A DNA stretch of 64,000 nucleotides, from NCBI RefSeq assembly GCF_904067545.1, contig NZ_LR881183.1, forward strand, positions 1,492,277 through 1,556,276, written 5' to 3'. The position numbers and the translations under genes were made by a program. Positions 37,959 to 47,487 of this stretch are shown here, piece by piece. Every line of letters starts with the position of its first letter. The stretch's first letter is position 1. The notes under the pieces are model-generated. The model was not told the origin of the DNA. It did not search any database and saw only the letters and a program-made list of their open reading frames with translations. This stretch comes from Thermococcus camini (GTDB lineage: Archaea > Methanobacteriota_B > Thermococci > Thermococcales > Thermococcaceae).

Positions 37959-38477
37959 ATGGACCGATACGTTCTGCTCGTTAAGGCCCCGAAGGGCTAC
38001 GATATAACCCCCGTAAGGGAGGAGCTCAGAGAGTTTCTCTCCAGAACCCATCCGGAGCTCAAGGTCGAGTCACATAGGTGCATAGGCCTCACCGCAGACG
38101 TTGTGATACTCTACAACGGCGGCGTTGTCCTCATAAAACGGAAGCACGAACCGTTCAAAGGTCACTACGCCCTGCCCGGGGGATTCGTTGAGTACGGGGA
38201 AACCGTTGAGGACGCGGCAAAGAGGGAGGCGAAGGAGGAAACAGGTCTCGACGTGAGGCTCATCAAGCTCGTCGGCGTTTACTCCGACCCAAACAGAGAC
38301 CCGAGGGGGCACACCGTGACGACGGCATTTCTGGCGGTTGGAACCGGAAAACTGAAGGCCGGGGACGACGCCAAAGAAGTGCATGTCTTCCCCATGGATG
38401 AGGCACTAAAGCTGCCGCTGGCCTTCGACCACGCTAAGATTCTGAAGGACGCGCTCGCTCTGAAAGACCGCCGGTGA
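37959..38477 (+). CDS. NUDIX hydrolase (ADP-ribose pyrophosphatase-like)
   Basis: The NUDIX box G-x5-E-x7-R-E-U-x-E-E-x-G-U is complete: GGFVEYGETVEDAAKREAKEETGLDV (about residues 71-96). An N-terminal extension of 35 residues precedes the core (VVILYNGGVVLIKRKHEPFKGHYALP). Activity on ADP-ribose is typical for archaeal members with the VYSDPNRDPRGHTVTTAFLAV region. ATG 37959 follows GAGGTGATGGC. Its 3' end meets the NERD gene. Confidence 0.9.
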   Translation: MDRYVLLVKAPKGYDITPVREELREFLSRTHPELKVESHRCIGLTADVVILYNGGVVLIKRKHEPFKGHYALPGGFVEYGETVEDAAKREAKEETGLDVRLIKLVGVYSDPNRDPRGHTVTTAFLAVGTGKLKAGDDAKEVHVFPMDEALKLPLAFDHAKILKDALALKDRR

Positions 38478-38482
38478 GATTG

Positions 38483-39157
38483 ATGAGACCTCCCCTGTAC
38501 ACCGGGGAAGAAGGACAGTTCAGGGTGAAGCTGGGAAACTTTCTGATGGGAATGGCAGTAATCTCAGGTATTATAGGGATAGCTGTGGCTCCGCCGCTTT
38601 CGATTTTCTCGCTACCCATGTTGGCAGGAGGATTCTATTTAAGGCAAAGTGGGAAGAGGTTTCTAAAAGGGTACATCGGGGAAGTCCGCGTCCTTGAGGT
38701 TCTGGAAGGTATAAACGGATATACTGTCTCAGATGTCGTCCTGCATGATGGAAGAAATATTGACCATGTCTTTATTTCGGAGAGGGGAGTGTTCGCAATC
38801 GAAGTAAAGAACTATAACACGGATGTCATGGTGGACGGGGATAACTGGTGGATACACAAGTCTGCTGGCTGGGCAAAAATAAAAAGCATTAGCAAAGCAA
38901 CAAAAGCGCAGGCCCTTGAGCTATCAAGATTCATAGAACGCTCTACTGGACAAAAGATTTTTGTTAAACCGGTGATAGTGTTTACCGGTTCTGGAACTGT
39001 CATAGGAAAGTCAACTGTTCCCATCCTGACCCCGGACACGTTGAAAAAGTTCATCCTTGAGGAAAAACGCAGTCTTGATCAAAAAATTGTTGAAGAGATA
39101 GTATCCAACCTCGAAAAATTTGGACATACGATAACGGAGGGTCGCTATGAAGGTTGA
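38483..39157 (+). CDS. NERD-domain membrane protein
   Basis: Two hydrophobic segments (about residues 20-45) anchor the protein. The NERD (nuclease-related) domain follows: GYIGEVRVLEVLEGINGYTVSDVVLHDGRNIDHVFISERGVFAIEVKNYN, with the conserved D of NIDH and E-V-K of the PD-(D/E)XK-like core. NERD proteins are predicted nucleases; targets are unknown. ATG 38483 follows GGTGAGATTG and the 3' end overlaps the next gene by 11 bases. The third positions look more AT-rich than in neighbours. Confidence 0.85.
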   Translation: MRPPLYTGEEGQFRVKLGNFLMGMAVISGIIGIAVAPPLSIFSLPMLAGGFYLRQSGKRFLKGYIGEVRVLEVLEGINGYTVSDVVLHDGRNIDHVFISERGVFAIEVKNYNTDVMVDGDNWWIHKSAGWAKIKSISKATKAQALELSRFIERSTGQKIFVKPVIVFTGSGTVIGKSTVPILTPDTLKKFILEEKRSLDQKIVEEIVSNLEKFGHTITEGRYEG

Positions 39158-39503
39158 ATATCCCGCCTTCGGGAAGATAGTCGTCGATGGAAAGGTCTAC
39201 GACCACGACATCGTGATCTATCCAAGCGGAAAAATCGAGAGGCGAAAAAAGTGGCTCAGCAAGGAAAAGCACGGGACAAGCCATAGGCTCGACCCGGATG
39301 AGCTGAGGGAGTACCTGAAGGAGGAGTTCGACGTTTTGATAGTAGGAACCGGCGCCTGGGAAAGGCTGTCACTTTTGCCGGAGAGCAGGTCGCTCGTAGA
39401 GGGGAAAGAGGTCTATGAGCTTCCCACAAGCGAGGCGGTAAATCTATTCAACGAACTGCACAAAAAGAAGAGAGTTCTCGCGATTTTCCACGTCACCTGC
39501 TGA
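39147..39503 (+). CDS. Mth938-like domain protein
   Basis: The 118-residue protein MKVEYPAFGKIVVDGKVYDHDIVIYPSGKIERRKKWLSKEKHGTSHRLDPDELREYLKEEFDVLIVGTGAWERLSLLPES has the features of the Mth938/NDUFAF3-like family: V-D-G-x-x-Y-x-H-D-I-V-I and L-I-V-G-T-G. It overlaps the NERD gene by 11 bases. The function of the family in archaea is unknown. The last 11 bases overlap the convergent ABC permease gene. Confidence 0.82.
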   Translation: MKVEYPAFGKIVVDGKVYDHDIVIYPSGKIERRKKWLSKEKHGTSHRLDPDELREYLKEEFDVLIVGTGAWERLSLLPESRSLVEGKEVYELPTSEAVNLFNELHKKKRVLAIFHVTC

Positions 39504-40956
39504 GGAATCTCTGGACAAGGAGAACCCCCAAAGTTGCCGCGGTTAGTGCATAGGCGTAGCCGAAAAAGTACCAGATCCCGGCAACGGTTCCGAGGGCGAT
39601 TCCGTTGAGGAGCATCAAAACCAACACATGGCCGAAGTTGGTCTCAGGAATAGAGAGTTCCTTTTCGTTCCAGTAAAAGAAGGCCATCGCCACGGAAGAT
39701 GTTAGGAGGGGAAGCACCACGGCAGCGGGCAGGAGAACTATCTTCCTTGGGTCGAGGTAAGAAACCGCAAGGACAAGTCCCGCTCCAGCAGTGACCGGAA
39801 GGGCGTTCATGACGAGGAGCTTCCCCCTGACGAACTGGCCCACCGTTATGGGCAGACTCCTAAGGAACTCGAATTCCTTCCCGTCTATTTTGAGCACAGT
39901 GTCAATGCTGATTGATGCAACCCACGCTATCATGAGGAGGACAGACGCAACGGCCCATTCTCTCACGGAGCCGGAAATGAGAAGATTGACTGCACTCGGC
40001 AGGATTATGAAGAGGGGGAAAATCAAACCCACGAGGAGGGCGCTCTTCCTGAAGGCTATCCTCAGATCCTTGAGGGCAATGGCCAGAACCGGATGGTGGG
40101 TTTCGGCCTTGAAGCGGACGTTTCTGGAGCGGGAAACCTCCACCCCCTCCTCAAGCCTTCCCCAGAGCCGTCCAAGGATAAACAGGTAGAGCGGAACTAG
40201 AACGGTGAGATAGCCAAGAACCAGAAGGAGAGAGTGGAGGGGATCGGCTATCGATGCAACCGAGAACGGATAGGCTATCGAGTACCTGGCAAAGAAGGGC
40301 AGTATCTCCTCGTAGTGCTCGTTGATGTAGCTCTGAAGGTAGTTGAGGGCATAGAACATGCTGATGAAGAGTATAACCCCAACGGTTCTGGCGAGGGTTC
40401 TGAGCTTTGAGAACCTGCCGCCGACGCTCGCCGAACCGAAGAATGTGAAAACGATCAGTCCAAGGACGTGGCCGAGGAACGCCCCCGTAAGGATCCAGAG
40501 AAGGCCGAGTACCCCAGAAAGTCCGTATTTTGTGGCCATAGCAATGACAGCCGGCAGGAGGGCTATAACGGCGGGAACGTTGTCTATCGCCAGGAGAACG
40601 CTGAGATACTTTGAGCCGGTCCTTATCGGCAGAGGCTTGAGAGGCTCAAAGATTCCCATCGAGACGGCGTAGGAAGCGTTTACCGTCGTCGTGTAGAGGG
40701 CCATCACGAAGGGCAGGAGCGCGTAGGTCGCGAACATAACGGACGCCCTCGTCTCGTCCTCCGCTCCGGCGATACCTCCAGCCATCATGATCCCGAAGAA
40801 GAGAAAGGCAACGGACTGGAGGGCTATGCCCCTCTTCATGTCCCCGGAGTTCCTGAGCTGCTTCCTGAACTTCTCCGGGTCGGCCGCTATCTGGGGGTTG
40901 CTCTTAAGGCGCCTGTAGTGAAGCTCCCTGTAGAGGATTCTGACTATCTCGAACAT
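39493..40956 (-). CDS. ABC-type exporter permease, multi-span
   Basis: The 487-residue protein has about twelve hydrophobic segments and begins MFEIVRILYRELHYRRLKSNP, as in large ABC-2-type exporter permeases of archaea. A long hydrophilic loop lies near residues 265-300 (SRSRNVRFKAETHHPVLAIALKDLRIAFRK). It pairs with the ATPase encoded upstream, which ends 9 bases before this ATG. The exported substrate is unknown. Confidence 0.83.
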   Translation of the reverse strand: MFEIVRILYRELHYRRLKSNPQIAADPEKFRKQLRNSGDMKRGIALQSVAFLFFGIMMAGGIAGAEDETRASVMFATYALLPFVMALYTTTVNASYAVSMGIFEPLKPLPIRTGSKYLSVLLAIDNVPAVIALLPAVIAMATKYGLSGVLGLLWILTGAFLGHVLGLIVFTFFGSASVGGRFSKLRTLARTVGVILFISMFYALNYLQSYINEHYEEILPFFARYSIAYPFSVASIADPLHSLLLVLGYLTVLVPLYLFILGRLWGRLEEGVEVSRSRNVRFKAETHHPVLAIALKDLRIAFRKSALLVGLIFPLFIILPSAVNLLISGSVREWAVASVLLMIAWVASISIDTVLKIDGKEFEFLRSLPITVGQFVRGKLLVMNALPVTAGAGLVLAVSYLDPRKIVLLPAAVVLPLLTSSVAMAFFYWNEKELSIPETNFGHVLVLMLLNGIALGTVAGIWYFFGYAYALTAATLGVLLVQRFLSR

Positions 40957-40965
40957 GCTCCCACC

Positions 40966-41727
40966 CTAAAGGGCCTCCTTAAGGGCCATGACTATTCCGG
41001 CCACCTCTTCCTGACTCTCGGTGAGCTTGAGGAACACATCTTCAAGGCTCTCCTCGTGTGCAAAGCTTTTGAGCTGCTCCACAGTTCCTTCAGCGATTAT
41101 CTCACCGTTGTATATGACACCAACGCGGTCGCATATAGTCTCGGCCAGAGCCAGAACGTGGGTGGAGAAGACTATGCTCCTGCCCTCCTCCCTGAACTGG
41201 AGTAAGAGTTCCCGCAGGATTCGGGCGCTCTTGGGGTCGAGACCGTTCATGGCCTCATCGAGGATGAGAACCCTCGGGTCGTGGAGCATGGCGGAGATGA
41301 GTGAGATTTTCTGCCTTGTGCCAAAGCTCAGAGAACCTATCATCTCGCCGAGATATTTTTCTATTCCGAACGCCCTCACGAAGGTCTCAACGCGCTCCTG
41401 GAGCTCTTCCGCTGGAATTCCCCTCACGCTTCCGATGAAGTTGAAAAACTCAACAGGGGTGAGGCTCTCGTAGAGAACCGGTGTTTCCGGGACGTAGCCG
41501 ACTATCCTCTTCACCCGGAGGGGGTCCTTGGAAACGTCTATCCCGTTGACGATGGCCTTTCCTCCGCTTGGGGGAATTATTCCGGCCAGGATTTTCATCG
41601 TCGTGCTCTTTCCGCTCCCGTTGGGGCCGAGAAGGCCGTAAATTTCGCCGTCTTTGACCGTGAAGGTTATCCCTTTGAGTGCCACGTTAGAACCGAACCT
41701 CTTGACGAGGCCTTCGATCTCTATCAT
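40966..41727 (-). CDS. ABC transporter ATP-binding protein
   Basis: The 253-residue ATPase has Walker A GPNGSGKSTTMKIL (about residue 34), the Q-loop region YVPETPVLYESLTPVEF, the signature as LSFGTRQKISLISAML, Walker B VLILDEAMNGLDP and the switch His in FSTHVLALAE. It belongs to the ABC-2 exporter group (DrrA/CcmA-like). ATG 41727 has GGTGGTGG upstream. With the permease at 39493-40956 it forms a two-gene exporter. Confidence 0.92.
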   Translation of the reverse strand: MIEIEGLVKRFGSNVALKGITFTVKDGEIYGLLGPNGSGKSTTMKILAGIIPPSGGKAIVNGIDVSKDPLRVKRIVGYVPETPVLYESLTPVEFFNFIGSVRGIPAEELQERVETFVRAFGIEKYLGEMIGSLSFGTRQKISLISAMLHDPRVLILDEAMNGLDPKSARILRELLLQFREEGRSIVFSTHVLALAETICDRVGVIYNGEIIAEGTVEQLKSFAHEESLEDVFLKLTESQEEVAGIVMALKEAL

Positions 41728-41898
41728 TCCACCACCGATGGTAATAACGGGGAGGCCTTAATAAACGTTATCCCTTGAATGACTCTTCATAAGAGGAACT
41801 CTTAAATAGAATAAGGTACATAAGTGGGTAAAACCCAAGCCTCTGTACGGGTCCCAATTTCGTTTCTTGCCCGCAGGTTTGAGTTTGGAGGCGGTATC

Positions 41899-44451
41899 AT
41901 GAGGAGAGGTACCACGCTTTTGCTGTTCATTTTATTGAGTGTCATTGTGCTCGTGGGCGGGTGTATCGGGAACACCCCCTCTTCCACGGGCACAATGACT
42001 GGAAATTCGGAGGAAGATGGCGGTGGGACTGCCTCAACGATGGAAAGCTCAACAACCGAGACGGGAACAACTGAAACTGTAACCGAGACCCAAACATCCA
42101 CAGATACAGGCACTGAAACTCCAACCGAAACACCACCCAATGAAAGCCTAAGCTACGACGAGGACGGAAACGTCCTCTGCGAAGGTGAAGACCCTGACCT
42201 TGGCTGTGAAGCCGGAGAGACCAACGGGAACGGAACAGGGCCCGGGTTCTCGCTCAACTTCGACTTCAACGTGAGCCTAACTCCAGTAATAGTGCCGGTG
42301 ACGATGGTTAAGGCCAACTTCAGCTACGCCGGGCCGATAAGCTCGATGGCCTTCTCTCCGGGAGAAAGGGACGTTATCGACTGGATAAGCGTATTGACAT
42401 CGAGCAGAGACCCGGGTAAAAACTTCGTCTTCACAATAAAGTTCGCGGACGAAGAACTGGCGGAAACCTACATCCACGCGGAGGTCTTTTACGACGTAAT
42501 CCACAACAGGAAGATAACCTACGAACCGACCGTTCTATACTTCGATGAGGGGAGTGAGTTCGGAAGGATGTGGGAACTGCATCTTTACAGCGGTGGCTTC
42601 ACCCTCTATGAGGTGGGTGAAAACGGACTGATTGAGCTCTCCAGCGGAAACGTGGACGTCAGGGGTTCATCGGTGAGCTTCACCATCGAGAACTTCAGGG
42701 ATGTTTTTCCAAGGAGGGTCTACATGAGAGCCAAGGCCGTCCCGATGGGGGATGGCGAGATAGTGCACTACCCAGGCAACGGTGTCTTTACCATCGAATA
42801 CGAGAGGGGATGGATAGACTACACCAGCTCCTCCTACTACGGAGAGCCCGGAGGAAAGTTCAGCCTCCACGCAAAGGCCCACTCCTACGACCTGAGCCTG
42901 AGCCTCTACTTCGAGAGTGAGGAGGAACTACGAAAATTACCGGTGTTATTCTACATCGACAGCACCGACAACGGAAGGGCCGACTGGATTGCATACATCT
43001 ATGCCGACCACTACCTCCTGAAGGACTCAACCGGAAACGTCTATCGCGAGGGAAAAGCCTTTGCGGACGGCAACGTCCTCAACGTCACCCTGGAGAACCT
43101 CTTCAGCCTGATCCCCTGGAGGTACTTCCGGGGCTGGTTCGGCAACATGGACTACCGCTTCCCCGCGAAGGCAAACCTCTGGTTCAACGCGACCGAGGGG
43201 TTCTCGGTGGAGAAGGACGTTGAGAGATATCTGGTGATAGTGGTCGAGGACGTCTACATAAAGGGCAACAAAGACCAGGCGGAGGGTGAGATACAGCTCG
43301 TCTCGTGGGCCTATGGCGTTGACTGGCCGGAGGGCAAGGTTCTGCCCATCAACTACAGTCCGATATACACCTTCGGCTACCCGGTTGCCCATTGGGTTGA
43401 AGCGGAGGACAGGAGCAGGTTGCTCTACCACGATGACAAGGCTATCAGCCTGGACTACGCCTTTGTAAACGGCTATCCAGTCCTGGCGATGCCCTTGGAG
43501 GAGGCGGAAAAGTACAGGCTGATAGCATTCAAAACGGCCGCGTGGGACAGGGACGAGCCCGGTGACTACGTGAGCATGGGCGCCGGATTCCTCATAGATA
43601 CCGCCATAGGTTTCGCGACTGGTGAGATAAGCACCGCCCTCAAATACGCCTACACGGGGGGCATGTGGACTAACCAGCTCATAAGCGGAAAGAGCGCCAC
43701 GGACGTCTGGGGAGAGGTTTTTAACTGGCTCGTTGGGTCCGAGCCGGACATGATTGGAGTTTCTTCCTACGCTTTACCGCCGAACTCCGCCGAGTTCAGG
43801 AAGGGGGCCCTCGTGAAGGTCCCGTCAGAGGACGGAAACATGCTCGTCACGTACCTCCTCTACACGGTCGAGGTGCCGAGGACGCTCAGGTACGCATCGC
43901 TCAGCTCCCAGCTCCATTCAGTGGACTTCACGAAGGACACCGAGATAGGGCCGGATGAATACTACATCTACGCCCGTTCCTGTGCCGGGTTTACCGAGGC
44001 GAGCGGCGTGAACGTTCCCCAGGACTTCCATAAGCTTGAGATAACGTCAATGGCACCTGTGGGAAGTGCCTACTCCTACCCCAAACTTAGAACGCAGGGC
44101 GGCGAGCTGACCTACGACGTTGACGCATGCATGCCCTCGGGAAAGCTGGAGCACGGGGCAATATCAAAGGAATCCCTCTTCCTCCACAAGGAACTCCTGA
44201 AGAAAGACAGGGCCGACGTCCCCTTCCTGTACATGGAGTACTCCGGCTGGGAAGAGGATTCAGGAAAGTGGGGCAACGACGACGACCCCATGGGGAACGT
44301 GGGGATAACCCTGCTCTTCGATGGCGAATACTTCGACTGGGAGCAAGATTCGGCGATCCCGACCAAGGCCTTTGGTCTGAGCTTCAACGTCTGCGGCGTT
44401 TCCGGAGGCTGCTCACGGGTCAGTCTGTGGGCGGACGTCGAGGAGGGTTAG
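41899..44451 (+). CDS. Large secreted lipoprotein with Thr/Ser-rich stalk, unknown function
   Basis: The signal peptide MRRGTTLLLFILLSVIVLVGGC ends in a lipobox Cys at residue 22. Residues 25-82 are a Ser/Thr/Glu/Gly-rich linker, probably a glycosylated stalk. The remaining 770 residues are beta-rich extracellular sequence with recurring tyrosine/phenylalanine-rich strands; Cys pairs near the C-terminus (VDACMPSG, NVCGVSGGCSR) could form disulfides. No catalytic motif is recognised. ATG 41899 follows GGAGGCGGT; CTTAAATAG at about 41798 is the likely TATA box, leaving a 75-base leader. Confidence 0.78.
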   Translation: MRRGTTLLLFILLSVIVLVGGCIGNTPSSTGTMTGNSEEDGGGTASTMESSTTETGTTETVTETQTSTDTGTETPTETPPNESLSYDEDGNVLCEGEDPDLGCEAGETNGNGTGPGFSLNFDFNVSLTPVIVPVTMVKANFSYAGPISSMAFSPGERDVIDWISVLTSSRDPGKNFVFTIKFADEELAETYIHAEVFYDVIHNRKITYEPTVLYFDEGSEFGRMWELHLYSGGFTLYEVGENGLIELSSGNVDVRGSSVSFTIENFRDVFPRRVYMRAKAVPMGDGEIVHYPGNGVFTIEYERGWIDYTSSSYYGEPGGKFSLHAKAHSYDLSLSLYFESEEELRKLPVLFYIDSTDNGRADWIAYIYADHYLLKDSTGNVYREGKAFADGNVLNVTLENLFSLIPWRYFRGWFGNMDYRFPAKANLWFNATEGFSVEKDVERYLVIVVEDVYIKGNKDQAEGEIQLVSWAYGVDWPEGKVLPINYSPIYTFGYPVAHWVEAEDRSRLLYHDDKAISLDYAFVNGYPVLAMPLEEAEKYRLIAFKTAAWDRDEPGDYVSMGAGFLIDTAIGFATGEISTALKYAYTGGMWTNQLISGKSATDVWGEVFNWLVGSEPDMIGVSSYALPPNSAEFRKGALVKVPSEDGNMLVTYLLYTVEVPRTLRYASLSSQLHSVDFTKDTEIGPDEYYIYARSCAGFTEASGVNVPQDFHKLEITSMAPVGSAYSYPKLRTQGGELTYDVDACMPSGKLEHGAISKESLFLHKELLKKDRADVPFLYMEYSGWEEDSGKWGNDDDPMGNVGITLLFDGEYFDWEQDSAIPTKAFGLSFNVCGVSGGCSRVSLWADVEEG

Positions 44452-44457
44452 TCTCTT

Positions 44458-47400
44458 TTATTTCCTCCAGTCATGTCCCTTCCACACGTTGGGGAGGTAG
44501 AAGCGGTTTTTCCTCAGCCGTTCCTCAACCATCGCCATTCTTAACTTTTCTTGAACTGGAACGTCTCTTCTGCCCGTTGTCATTCCGAAAACCGGATGTA
44601 TAGCCAGTATGCCGAAGTTTTCGACTCCCTTATCCTTTTCCACAACCTTAACGGGAATCTCTGTGTATCTTGATTCTCCAAAGAAGAGTCTCTTCAGGGG
44701 GGAATCTATTCCGTGGGGTATTTCATCGACGTGGAGGGGATACAGGAATGGCACAAGCAGGAGTGATGAGTAGCCCGCGAGAATGTAGCTAGGACGAAGA
44801 GCTTTTTCGAGCTTTCTAGCAAGCTCGTGCTCGTTTTTCACCGAAGACAGATACTCGTCAATCTTGGGAACTAAGTTTCGGAGGAGTTCTGCACTTCTCC
44901 TGTACTTTCGGTCCGCAAGAACCTCCTGGAAGCGTTCAACGTGGTCAAACTGGACCCTCAGGGGTAGCACTTCGAGGGTGAAATTGTTGGCCACGTATTC
45001 TCCGGTTATCCTGTGGACCCTGAAGGGAACCGGAAGCTCCCAATCCTCACTCAGGGCAAATTCAAACTTGAAAACCGGCCTAAGGGAAAATCCGGAGGCC
45101 ATAAATAGACGTTTAAGGGACGGATAGTAGTCCCTCATGAAAGCCTCGAATGAAACCTCCCTGCTCTCTCCCGGCTTCATGTTCCCTCCAGAAGGCTTGA
45201 AGAAACGCCCACCCCCTGAGAACATAGGCAGCCTGATGTGAAAATCCCTGTTCAGAAGCAGGTTTCTGATGAACCCTACGAGTGAAAGGTAAGCCACCCC
45301 CTCTGAGTAGTTTTCGTCGTTTCCCGTCAGTCCAACAAAGATTACGTGCTTCTTTCCTCCCTCATACCCTCTGAGTCGTTTTATCACCTGACGATACAGT
45401 TCTATCCCATATGCGTTGTTGTCGTGCCTGTAGCCGGGGTAGGGAGAGATAAACACGAGAACGTCGTGGTTTTCGAGGTTCACACCAAAGGCCAGGCTTG
45501 ATGTTCCAACAACGTTGCCTCCGAGTTCCTCGTTGGAAAGACCAATCTCTGAGTGGACTGGTGTTGTGGGGTACCCTCTTTCCACGAGGAACTCTGTTAA
45601 GTCATCGACGTAAAGACGGTTGTCCACGTAGAACACGACTTTCCCGTCTTTTAACAAGTTTTCAAGATTTACTTCCCTCTCCCCCAGAAGTTCGCTGGCA
45701 CCAGCTATGACTGCGTTCCAGTCCGGAATTTGGGAATGGACACCCAGACCCATCGCGTAGTATTCGAGGGGGAAGTCGAGATGGATGCGGTAGTAAACAG
45801 CCCTTATCGAGTTCACTTTGAACTCTCTAACTGCGGGGTCTTCCTCAACCCTGGACACGAGGACCTCAAGGGGCGTGTAAACCATTCCTCTGCTCGAGAG
45901 ATGTTTCTTAAAGGTATCCACGTATAGGCCTGGGTGCGTCATGGAAGCGTCGAGAATGGCTACCTTAGTCCCGCGAGGGTTTCGGGAGAATGTTCTAAGA
46001 AAACTGAGCGTGCTCTCAACGGCCCCGGCTCCTGAGTTGGTGAACTCGTCGAATACCACTAGGTCGGTATACTTGAGCACACTTTTCCAGCTCCCTGGAT
46101 TTAGATACTGGAACGCTTGGGAAGTTGCAAGGACAACCCCCGGTTCTTCAGTGCGAAGAGACCCTAGAAGTTTCCTCGATGCCTGATAAGTCCCTGTTTT
46201 CGGTGCTTCAAGGGTCTCAACATAGGTTTTTCTCTTTTTCAGCTTCCTTCGGGCACTTGATGATACAAGGAGAGTTTTTATTCCGTTTCTTTCTAGTTTT
46301 CTCTTGGTTTCGCTTAGAATGTGCAGGCGGGGTGATATAAAGAGCACCTTCCCACCGTTACTAACGACATCTGAAGCATACCTCAAAAACACATAGTTCT
46401 TACCAGCCCCCTGGTCTGACGCATCGATGATGAGGTCGAATTCCTCTAGATACTTCATTAGGTCCTTTTCATGCCTGAGTCTTCTCTTCATAACTCCGAT
46501 ATAGAATGGCCTCGGCGTTTTAATGTGCCCCATGTTTTGCTGTATTGGTCTTTTGTCCCACCTGAGCTGGATCCCCTTATCCTTGCTTTTCTTGTGGAAG
46601 TAAAAGGTCCCGCTTGTCTCGTCGTACTTTATGAATGCATTTCCGGTGTAGAAACCGTCGAGAATTTCCCTGGCATGCTCCATGAAAGACTCAGGCATCA
46701 TCTTTTCCAGCAGTTCAAGTAGCTTGGAGTAGTATTCGCCTATGGCAGAGAAGGAGCCGAGTTCTAGTATTGAAATCCCAAGCGGGAATACAACGACGGC
46801 CTCAATTGGAAATCTGTCGAATTTCCGCGCATAGTTGAGAACCTTTGCATACTTGCCCGCGGCGTTATAGAGGGTTTTGAAACTGTATCCACTAATCCTC
46901 TTCACCCTCGTCAGAAGTTCTTCCATTGAATACGTCTCAAAACTAACGCTCCAGGCAACGTTGGTCAAGTCTGCGTCAAAGTAGCCGAACAGCACCTTGA
47001 AGTCCCCAATGGCAACTGGGGTTCTTCCATTGAAAGCTATAAAATCTGGATACAGATAACCAAGGGAATATCCAACAGGGGCCTCTAAAAGGAACGTTTC
47101 GTACCGCTCCCCTAAAATCTTTCCCGTTCTGTATCCCATCTGAAGGAGAGACAAAATGTTGGCAACATCCGTGTTTGCTAGGAGGGACCCGTCTATGGAG
47201 AACTTGAGGGCCCTCTTGACCTGTTTCTTCCTAAATACTTCAACGATTCTGGAAATTCTTGCATCCCTATCCAGGCCCTTTTCGAGAACGTAGTTGTACA
47301 GGGGCAGTGATTCCCCCGCAATCTCCCTCGCCATTTCTAAGAGGGTATCGTCTCCTTCAAGGAGGGCGTCTTCAAAATCCTCCACGTCGTAACCGTCGGG

Positions 47401-47487
47401 TAGTTGGTAGGCCTTTGAAGCAAGACCCGCTTTTACTCCAAGCTCAAATGCCTCCCCATAAAGTACCGTTAAAGGATTCTCCTTCAT
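44458..47487 (-). CDS. Predicted nuclease-helicase fusion: PD-(D/E)XK-like domain plus SF2-like helicase core
   Basis: The 1009-residue protein is the second gene of a two-gene unit. Residues 125-250 contain YLYPDFIAF and AIGDFKVLFG, i.e. a P-D...D-x-K pair (D148, D162, K164) of a RecB/Cas4-like nuclease. Helicase motifs follow: a P-loop DASDQGAGKN near 355-364 (Asn where Ser/Thr is usual), Ia VLFISPRLHILSE, Walker B LVVFDEFTN near 477, III-like ILDASMTHPG, IV VVFYVDNRL, V GTSSLAFGVNL and VI LYRQVIKRLRG. A 290-residue C-terminal tail has no recognised domain. The start overlaps the upstream stop (ATGA). The region looks less GC-rich than its neighbours. Domain calls are by eye and not searched. 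Confidence 0.75.
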   Translation of the reverse strand: MKENPLTVLYGEAFELGVKAGLASKAYQLPDGYDVEDFEDALLEGDDTLLEMAREIAGESLPLYNYVLEKGLDRDARISRIVEVFRKKQVKRALKFSIDGSLLANTDVANILSLLQMGYRTGKILGERYETFLLEAPVGYSLGYLYPDFIAFNGRTPVAIGDFKVLFGYFDADLTNVAWSVSFETYSMEELLTRVKRISGYSFKTLYNAAGKYAKVLNYARKFDRFPIEAVVVFPLGISILELGSFSAIGEYYSKLLELLEKMMPESFMEHAREILDGFYTGNAFIKYDETSGTFYFHKKSKDKGIQLRWDKRPIQQNMGHIKTPRPFYIGVMKRRLRHEKDLMKYLEEFDLIIDASDQGAGKNYVFLRYASDVVSNGGKVLFISPRLHILSETKRKLERNGIKTLLVSSSARRKLKKRKTYVETLEAPKTGTYQASRKLLGSLRTEEPGVVLATSQAFQYLNPGSWKSVLKYTDLVVFDEFTNSGAGAVESTLSFLRTFSRNPRGTKVAILDASMTHPGLYVDTFKKHLSSRGMVYTPLEVLVSRVEEDPAVREFKVNSIRAVYYRIHLDFPLEYYAMGLGVHSQIPDWNAVIAGASELLGEREVNLENLLKDGKVVFYVDNRLYVDDLTEFLVERGYPTTPVHSEIGLSNEELGGNVVGTSSLAFGVNLENHDVLVFISPYPGYRHDNNAYGIELYRQVIKRLRGYEGGKKHVIFVGLTGNDENYSEGVAYLSLVGFIRNLLLNRDFHIRLPMFSGGGRFFKPSGGNMKPGESREVSFEAFMRDYYPSLKRLFMASGFSLRPVFKFEFALSEDWELPVPFRVHRITGEYVANNFTLEVLPLRVQFDHVERFQEVLADRKYRRSAELLRNLVPKIDEYLSSVKNEHELARKLEKALRPSYILAGYSSLLLVPFLYPLHVDEIPHGIDSPLKRLFFGESRYTEIPVKVVEKDKGVENFGILAIHPVFGMTTGRRDVPVQEKLRMAMVEERLRKNRFYLPNVWKGHDWRK

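Noticed and set aside
44458-47487. A reverse gyrase or standard DEAD-box helicase
   Set aside because: No topoisomerase part and no typical Q-motif; the P-loop is atypical and an N-terminal nuclease-like domain is present.
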